From positions 1 to 11,928 of the forward strand of contig DIRE01000038.1 in NCBI GenBank assembly GCA_002426575.1: DNA of 11,928 bases, in the 5' to 3' direction. A program made the translations under genes and the position numbers. The DNA comes from Clostridiaceae bacterium UBA5444 (GTDB lineage: Bacteria > Bacillota > Clostridia > Clostridiales > Oxobacteraceae). The notes below the pieces were generated by a model. That model saw only the letters and a list, made by a program, of their open reading frames with translations, made no database searches and had not been told where the DNA came from. This document shows, piece by piece, positions 7,190-11,928 of this stretch (its first letter is position 1; the number at the start of each line of letters is the position of its first letter).

Positions 7190-8268
7190 TCCATATCTAT
7201 ATTTAAAACATTGTCTCCTGTTTCAATGGATATGGAAGCATCGTTATTTGACCAGCTTAGCGCTGTGTTGTCGTCAATATTAATATCTTGTCCAATATCA
7301 AAATCGTCAAGATGTATATATTCCTCATCAAAATTTATAATTACAACTTTACACTTATTACCTCTGCTAGATTTTGCAATATATGCATATTTACTACTAT
7401 CCTTATTCCACTCTCCAATATTTGTTGCAGTAAAGCTGTTTAATACTGGAAGTTTTATTTGTTCCTTACCATAAGGGTTCATTGCATAAAGCCCATTATA
7501 ATCTAACTTACCATTATTATTCTTTTTAATATATATAATCCTTGTCCCATCTTTTGACAAACTTAATATTTCTTTATCTTTTACATCAATTGTATCTATT
7601 GTCCCATCTATTTGATTTATAAATGCAATCTCATCTCCATCATTTATTGCTATACTTCCATCTTCCCTATAGCCAAGATACTTGTATGACGAAGATTTAA
7701 TGGAGTACAACTTTTTCATTTTACTGCCATCAGATGCAATCTCCCATAGAGATTGTTCAGGTGAATCACTAGTATCTGGCAAATTAGATATAAACATTAT
7801 TTTGTTATTATCAATAAAGAGTGGTTTATCTGCCCATATATATTTATTGCCCATATTTGATTTGTCTATAGATTCATATTTATCAGGGGTTATCTTTTTT
7901 AATTCCCCGTTAGAATATATAGCCCATAGGTGTTCATCTTTATCTTCATAAACAATATTCCTACCATTAGATGATATATCATATCCCTTAATACTATCTA
8001 GTGGGTTTAGTGCATAAAACTTTATGGCATCATCAGCTTTAATATACTCTGCTTTCAATACTCCAGCACTAGGCGTGCTAATATTATAGCTGCCATAGAA
8101 AACATTATTTTGTGTATTGCTTATGGATTTCTCGTTACTTTTACTTACTACACTATCAGAATCAACTAATTCACTGTTTTTCTTGTTAGACAACCTTCCA
8201 ACTATAGCAACCCCTGCCAGTACCACTACAACAATAGCAATAACTATGGCAGTTGAATACTTTTTCAT
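7186..8268 (-). CDS. Membrane-anchored beta-propeller-like protein (full-length paralogue)
   Basis: The 360-residue product has a single N-terminal membrane segment (about 7-24, IVIAIVVVVLAGVAIVG) and a Ser/Asn-rich linker to about 56, so the rest is extracellular. The main domain has repeated strands of the TolB/WD40 kind, for example YDISSNGRNIVYED (96-109), LWAIYSNGELKKITPD (114-129), LWEIASDGSKMKKLY (174-188), LSLSKDGTRIIYIK (235-248) and LYAMNPYGKEQIKLP (260-274). A beta-propeller is likely; no catalytic motif is visible. Residues 58-213 align with 92-258 of the gene just upstream, including KYIWADKP and SNLP. Start choice is firm: AAGGAGG, overlapping the TAA of the upstream gene, lies 6 nt before the ATG, so translation is probably coupled. 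Function unknown; a surface binding or scaffold role is inference. Confidence 0.8.
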   Translation of the reverse strand: MKKYSTAIVIAIVVVVLAGVAIVGRLSNKKNSELVDSDSVVSKSNEKSISNTQNNVFYGSYNISTPSAGVLKAEYIKADDAIKFYALNPLDSIKGYDISSNGRNIVYEDKDEHLWAIYSNGELKKITPDKYESIDKSNMGNKYIWADKPLFIDNNKIMFISNLPDTSDSPEQSLWEIASDGSKMKKLYSIKSSSYKYLGYREDGSIAINDGDEIAFINQIDGTIDTIDVKDKEILSLSKDGTRIIYIKKNNNGKLDYNGLYAMNPYGKEQIKLPVLNSFTATNIGEWNKDSSKYAYIAKSSRGNKCKVVIINFDEEYIHLDDFDIGQDINIDDNTALSWSNNDASISIETGDNVLNIDME

Positions 8269-8279
8269 AATATGCCTCC

Positions 8280-9074
8280 TTATTCAACAAGTCGCTTATT
8301 GCCTCCATATTCAACAATAAGTTTGCCGTCATCAGCCATTTTGTATGTTGCAGGTTGACTCTGCTTTGTATCAAAAAGATTTTTGTTATTATTTCCGTCA
8401 CTATCTATAATCCAAATATAAATAGTATTTTCAGTTTTAAACCAAGGTAGATTAGATTGGTATATTATCCTATTATCTTTAAGAAATTTAGGCTTAGATG
8501 CCCATACATATTTATTTTGATATTTAGCCATTATATCTTTTTTATAAAATTTAGCCCCATTTCCTAATTTACCACTTTGCTTATAATAATCAGGATTTAC
8601 TTTCTTTATTTCTCCATTTTCATTACAAATGTATATATCACTAGTTACAGGATTGTCAAATACAATTGCCTTTCCATCGCTTCTTATATCAAAAAAAACA
8701 CCCTTGTCCTCTGGTTCTATGCCAGTAAATTTAAATTCTTCATTTTCTTTTGTATAAAGTATACTTATTTTTACACCATCTGAAATACTAAACTCATACT
8801 TGCCTTCCTCTTTTTTAGTATCTTTACCTGATTTGTCATCTATTGCGCCGTCATTGGTTGGGCTTTCAGTTGGAGTTGGAATGTTTTTATCGACTATCTG
8901 CTTTTTCTGAGACGATTTTATACCTTTAGCAAACTCTTTTATGTAAGAGGAACCATCAATTAAAATAAAAAAGCCTACAAATATTACTGCTAAAATTATT
9001 AAAACCCATGCTGTTATCTTTCTTCTTTTCATTACTTTATAATAGTCTTTGCTAAACATACTAGGTCTGCGCAA
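8280..9074 (-). CDS. Membrane-anchored propeller-like protein (short paralogue)
   Basis: The 264-residue product has a basic 19-residue cytoplasmic start (YYKVMKRRKI), a membrane segment at about 20-39 (ITAWVLIILAVIFVGFFILI) and a Pro/Thr/Ser/Lys linker to about 90. The external domain is homologous to the first half of the next gene's product: KYVWASKP (188-195) against KYIWADKP, then SNLP, then I-x-D-S-D-G. It stops where the paralogue has some 145 more residues, so it is either truncated or works as a half-domain partner. I see no frameshift: the TAA lies within the ribosome binding site of the next gene, 11 bp from its start. The start is TTG at 9074, with AGGGGG 8 nt upstream; the ATG at residue 6 has no such site. 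The 178-bp gap upstream carries nested inverted repeats. Confidence 0.78.
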   Translation of the reverse strand: MRRPSMFSKDYYKVMKRRKITAWVLIILAVIFVGFFILIDGSSYIKEFAKGIKSSQKKQIVDKNIPTPTESPTNDGAIDDKSGKDTKKEEGKYEFSISDGVKISILYTKENEEFKFTGIEPEDKGVFFDIRSDGKAIVFDNPVTSDIYICNENGEIKKVNPDYYKQSGKLGNGAKFYKKDIMAKYQNKYVWASKPKFLKDNRIIYQSNLPWFKTENTIYIWIIDSDGNNNKNLFDTKQSQPATYKMADDGKLIVEYGGNKRLVE

Positions 9075-9128
9075 ATTTATTACCCCCTACTTTAAAGAAG
9101 GCCTAAAGTTTCCATATTTAAGCCTGCT

Positions 9129-9232
9129 AGGCATTAAAGTATATATACTATATAATGTGTTTTAGTGCCCTCTTGTATAATCATTATTATACATTATACA
9201 CTAAATATTATCTAGTATATATACCATGCCTT
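9129..9232. repeat. Nested inverted repeats in an intergenic region
   Basis: AGGCAT..GTATATATACTA at 9129-9150 is repeated in inverted form at 9213-9232 (TAGTATATATAC..ATGCCTT), with a 3-nt difference in the arm. Midway, GTATAAT (9175-9181) pairs with ATTATAC (9186-9192) across a 4-nt loop. The block of about 104 bp fills most of the gap before the short propeller gene. It could be a small MITE-like insertion, a regulatory structure or paired operators; no T-run marks it as a terminator. Confidence 0.45.
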
Positions 9233-9252
9233 AAATTACCACATAGCTGCTG

Positions 9253-9771
9253 CTATTGAGATCCAAAACCCTTAAGTGTCAAGCTTGCTCTGCCAATAGC
9301 ATCTATATATAATGAGCCATATAAAATGCCTATACCTTCTTTAATATAGAAATCACTAGCTCTTCCTGAACTATCAACAAAACGCAAAACTATACAGTCA
9401 TTAAATACTTTATCCTTTACCTTAAACTTATATTCAGTATCAATTACTTTAAATGCACCAAATTCATTTCTCCATGAGGCTCCCTTTATAATAGGATTTT
9501 TTAATATTAGTATTTTCTTAGCATTTGCTATATTATTACTTTTTTGAATAGACATAGGCAGCTTACCGTATCCCGTGATATATAAATCCTCATCACACAT
9601 TAAAAATGCTATCCCTTCCATTCCAGCCCCAGAAGCTACAACTTTATAACGGTTATTACTATAATCTATTACTTTTAGTTTTATATTTGTATTATAGAAA
9701 CTGCTGCAAAACACATATTCCCATTTTGTCCCTATACCTACAGGAATAATATCTGATGCCACAAAACCCAT
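9253..9771 (-). CDS. Small beta-rich 'GTKWEY' protein, uncharacterised
   Basis: The 172-residue product is predicted to be rich in beta strands. It opens with IIPVGIGTKWEYVF, close to the 'PLKVGNKWEY' opening I know from uncharacterised clostridial and bacillar lipoproteins. It has further features of that type: ILKNPIIKGASWRNEFG (about 88-104), VFNDCIVLRF with a cysteine, and YIKEGIGILYGSL near the end. Those relatives are usually exported, but here the domain starts at once with no signal peptide or lipobox, so it should be cytoplasmic unless the start is wrong. The start is taken as the ATG at 9771 because AGGGTGG lies 5 nt upstream; a GTG at 9780 in the same frame would place the site inside the gene. 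It follows the patatin gene by 67 bp. Function unknown. Confidence 0.7.
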   Translation of the reverse strand: MGFVASDIIPVGIGTKWEYVFCSSFYNTNIKLKVIDYSNNRYKVVASGAGMEGIAFLMCDEDLYITGYGKLPMSIQKSNNIANAKKILILKNPIIKGASWRNEFGAFKVIDTEYKFKVKDKVFNDCIVLRFVDSSGRASDFYIKEGIGILYGSLYIDAIGRASLTLKGFGSQ

Positions 9772-9791
9772 GAGTACCACCCTTATACTTT

Positions 9792-9824
9792 ATTATTAGT
9801 ATATTATATGAGTATACTAATAAT
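9792..9824. other. AT-rich hairpin between the patatin gene and its neighbour
   Basis: ATTATTAGTATA (9792-9803) pairs perfectly with TATACTAATAAT (9813-9824) around a 9-nt loop, just after the patatin stop codon. There is no T-run on the minus strand, so it is a poor terminator. It may act as an mRNA 3' end structure or a regulatory site for the next gene. Confidence 0.45.
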
Positions 9825-9838
9825 CTGTACTCAAGAAT

Positions 9839-10807
9839 TTAATTGGATATTGAAGAATATATGCTTTTTGTTCTATATTGCCTAATATAGCGGTCAAAGT
9901 TCCAAGTGCTTAAAAACTTTTTTGCTGCAATGTACCCGGAGTTATAAAGCTCCATGGACTTTTCCTTACTTATCCCAAACTCTGTGGTGCCAACGCCTAA
10001 TGCTGGTATGGCTACAGTTCTTTTAAAATTGCTTTCCTCTATATATCTTTCGTCAAATGCCTCCATCATTGTGGATATTATATTTAGTATATATTGAGCA
10101 GTGTTCATATTTAAGTTCTCTTTGTTATTGCTTGCTTTAATAAACCTAAACCCAAAGGTAGGCCATTTAGGTATTCCTTTTGCGTCAAATAGCCACACAG
10201 GAAAATTGCTTAAAAGTCCGCCATCTACAATATAACAGTTATACCCCTCATTAGATTTTAGAACCACTGGCTTAAAAAAAATGGGAAGGCTTATACTCAT
10301 CCTTACAGCCCTTGCTATGTCAAGCTCATCTGGGTCTATTCCATACTTTTTTATATCCTCAGGCAATATAATAAGTCTCTTCCTTGTGACATCTGAGGCA
10401 ATAACATTTAATTTGTACCTATGCCTTCCATTATTAAATACTGTTTTTATATCTTTAAACTTTTCCTTACCTTTTATTCTATATTTGTCCCTCAACCAAT
10501 TTTCTATGCTATCGCCACTATATATTCCCTTCATAGTTGAAATAGAAATAAATGGTCCTATAATTGGTATCTTAGTTAACAATGTATCATCGCTAAAGTC
10601 TTTAAAATTAACATCAAACAGCATGTCTTTTATTTCTTTTCCAGTATACCCAACAGCTATGAGCGAGGCAACTATTGCTCCTGCAGATGTGCCAGCAACA
10701 TTAACCCATCTATAGCCTGCTTCCTCCATAGCAAGTATTGCACCTGCAAGCCCAATCCCTTTGACTCCTCCGCCTTCAAACACCGCATCAGCTTTTAAAA
10801 CTTTCAT
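9839..10807 (-). CDS. Patatin-like phospholipase
   Basis: Patatin-family enzymes are serine lipid acyl hydrolases using a Ser-Asp dyad. The 322-residue product shows the whole signature: the anion-hole loop EGGGVKGIGLAGA (11-23), the nucleophile elbow G-T-S-A-G (39-43, Ser41) and the D-G-G motif (195-197, Asp195) in VDGGLLSNFPVW. ARAVRMSISLPIFFKPV (165-181) is the usual segment before it. There is no signal peptide or transmembrane segment, so it probably acts on the inner face of the membrane or is delivered by another route. The ATG has AGGATG about 9 nt upstream, a moderate site. It lies 73 bp after the C39 peptidase gene with no clear terminator between them. The substrate cannot be told from the sequence. 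Confidence 0.93.
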   Translation of the reverse strand: MKVLKADAVFEGGGVKGIGLAGAILAMEEAGYRWVNVAGTSAGAIVASLIAVGYTGKEIKDMLFDVNFKDFSDDTLLTKIPIIGPFISISTMKGIYSGDSIENWLRDKYRIKGKEKFKDIKTVFNNGRHRYKLNVIASDVTRKRLIILPEDIKKYGIDPDELDIARAVRMSISLPIFFKPVVLKSNEGYNCYIVDGGLLSNFPVWLFDAKGIPKWPTFGFRFIKASNNKENLNMNTAQYILNIISTMMEAFDERYIEESNFKRTVAIPALGVGTTEFGISKEKSMELYNSGYIAAKKFLSTWNFDRYIRQYRTKSIYSSISN

Positions 10808-10880
10808 ATCCCTACATCCTATAAATGTGCTTCATATCTATTATATTAAACAATATTATAAAAGGTTACATAACACGGGT

Positions 10881-11759
10881 TTACTTATCAAATATTGTGA
10901 CGGCCTGATTGCCCATCTCTTTCCATATAGCTATAAACTTATTTTTATCATACTTTTTCTTTTTGCCATCCACAGGATCTACTACAAAAATATTGTTACT
11001 ATCATAACCTATCATTACATATGCATGCTCAGGCGTCCTCCAGTATACTTTTTCACCATGTTCATCATACCAAACAGCAGTAAGTTTGGGTTTTTGTAAG
11101 CCTGAAGTTGCCCATAGAATTACTGGGCTTCCATAGTCTACTACTGTGAAGATATTTTCAAAAGTTGTACCTGTAAGATCCATGGACCTTCCCGGTACAA
11201 AATCATCTACCAATGCCGCTATGGGTTCATGGAAAACCCCATACCCTTCTTTTGAAAAAGGGTCTCCCACATAAACCTTATAAGGATTTGCTCCACACAT
11301 TTTACCATTTTTATACTTAGGTATATCCCCTTTAGGAAGCTTAGTTGCCACCTCAGCCTTACTAATATCTACGCCAGCCCATCTAAGAAGTATTGTGGCC
11401 GCAGTGGCTTCACATCCCGTAGGCAATTCAGGATTTTGAGATATTAAAGGTACATTATCTATCTCAACAATTTTATTTTCATTCTTTTTATTCTTATCTT
11501 TTGTTTCCTTATTATTCTTCTTATTATTCTTCTTATTACTGTCACTGCTTTTATTGTCTTTATTGTTTTTATTTGCATTTTGTTTTTCTTTATTTGATGG
11601 TAAAGTGTCTTCCAACGTTTTATGTACTTTTTCATTTATGGCATTTTCTAAATTATAAGGAGTTACATCCCTTAAATATAAAAAAAGCATTCCCAATGCA
11701 ATAGCTAATATTACATAACAAATAACTGATAATATAAGTAAGCCATCATATTTTTTCAA
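10881..11759 (-). CDS. Membrane-anchored C39-family cysteine peptidase
   Basis: From the TTG at 11759 the product has 292 residues. A membrane segment (about 6-29, LLILSVICYVILAIALGMLF) is followed by a stalk very rich in Lys and Asn (about 55-97). The external domain is a papain-like C39 peptidase, related to the YvpB-like Peptidase_C39_2 group. The catalytic residues are visible as Cys116 in PTGCEATAA, His245 in PEHAYVMIGYD and Asp261 in VVDPVDGKK. The YWRTPEHAYVMIGY block is typical. It is not fused to an ABC transporter, unlike bacteriocin-processing C39 enzymes, so it more likely cleaves cell-surface or wall-linked proteins (inference). The TTG is preferred because GGAGTG lies 6-7 nt upstream. 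An in-frame ATG at 11813 has no such site and sits in a TATAGTATAAAATG stretch that looks more like a promoter. Confidence 0.88.
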   Translation of the reverse strand: MKKYDGLLILSVICYVILAIALGMLFLYLRDVTPYNLENAINEKVHKTLEDTLPSNKEKQNANKNNKDNKSSDSNKKNNKKNNKETKDKNKKNENKIVEIDNVPLISQNPELPTGCEATAATILLRWAGVDISKAEVATKLPKGDIPKYKNGKMCGANPYKVYVGDPFSKEGYGVFHEPIAALVDDFVPGRSMDLTGTTFENIFTVVDYGSPVILWATSGLQKPKLTAVWYDEHGEKVYWRTPEHAYVMIGYDSNNIFVVDPVDGKKKKYDKNKFIAIWKEMGNQAVTIFDK

Positions 11760-11880
11760 TATAATCACTCCACTACTGTTAATGTTGATATCTGAATAAA
11801 TAGATTCTATCATTTTATACTATAACATTACAAATTTCGCCATGTTTTTATAAAACTTTAGGCCATATTTTAAGTAGCTG

Positions 11881-11928
11881 TTGGCTTTTAAACCGGATAT
11901 GTTAATTGACTTCCGCTGCTCCAAAATG
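11881..11928. repeat. MITE-like palindromic repeat, partial copy (left arm)
   Basis: TTGGCTT (11881-11887), GGATATGTT (11895-11903), CGCTGCT (11914-11920) and CCAAAATG (11921-11928) match, in order, the reverse-complemented arm and centre of the repeat at positions 1-92. The terminal CCAAAATG is identical to bases 1-8. The window therefore ends in the left half of the same element whose right half opens it, in the same orientation. Confidence 0.6.

Noticed and set aside
8268..8280. A frameshift splitting one propeller gene into two
   Set aside because: Each product has its own N-terminal membrane anchor and ribosome binding site, and the homologous regions overlap rather than continue, so this is duplication.
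11501..11590. CRISPR-like or tandem repeat array
   Set aside because: The repeats are AAT/AAG codons of a Lys/Asn-rich linker inside the peptidase gene, without spacers.
11760..11813. ATG at 11813 as the start of the C39 peptidase
   Set aside because: No Shine-Dalgarno sequence precedes it and the stretch looks promoter-like; the TTG at 11759 has GGAGTG in position and places the membrane segment at the N-terminus.
1..11928. Circular plasmid or phage genome suggested by identical first and last 8 bases
   Set aside because: The overlap lies in a dispersed-type repeat, and the gene content includes chromosomal tig, clpP and clpX with no replication, mobilisation or phage genes.

Overview
The window is AT-rich DNA from a low-GC Gram-positive anaerobe, most likely a Clostridium-type member of the Clostridia. 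The evidence is the tig-clpP-clpX order, strong AAGGAGG-type ribosome binding sites, several TTG starts, and Lys/Asn/Ile-rich proteins. All eleven genes I can support lie on the minus strand, so the biological reading direction is from high to low coordinates.

Housekeeping end (positions 1 to about 3640): trigger factor (tig), ClpP and ClpX follow one another. A good promoter (TTGGCA-N17-TATAAT with an extended -10) precedes tig, and a textbook intrinsic terminator follows clpX. A second possible promoter with an overlapping inverted repeat precedes clpP. These proteins cooperate in folding new chains (trigger factor at the ribosome exit) and in ATP-driven unfolding and degradation (ClpX6 on the ClpP14 barrel).

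Accessory region (about 3640 to 11813): eight genes, mostly uncharacterised, several of them envelope-anchored or exported. In transcription order they are: a membrane-anchored C39-type cysteine peptidase with a Lys/Asn-rich stalk; a patatin-type phospholipase with an intact Ser-Asp dyad; a small beta-rich protein of the 'GTKWEY' kind without a signal peptide; two adjacent, translationally coupled paralogous membrane-anchored propeller-like proteins, the first lacking the C-terminal half of the second; a TPR-like protein with a C-terminal four-cysteine module; an exported alpha/alpha-toroid protein; and a cysteine-rich, apparently cytoplasmic protein with seven repeats of about 41 residues, probably a seven-bladed beta-propeller. 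Strong hairpin terminators after the second propeller gene and after the TPR/Cys4 gene, with a weaker hairpin after the last gene, split this region into short transcription units.

Ends: both ends of the window lie in the same roughly 130-bp imperfectly palindromic, MITE-like repeat, in the same orientation, and the first and last 8 bases are identical. The most economical reading is that the sequence is a contig broken at a dispersed repeat. No gap between genes exceeds 300 bases. I see no RNA genes, CRISPR array, transposase or riboswitch. Nothing here is a clearly recognisable new system; the most unusual items are the end repeat, the paired propeller proteins and the regular seven-repeat cysteine-rich propeller.
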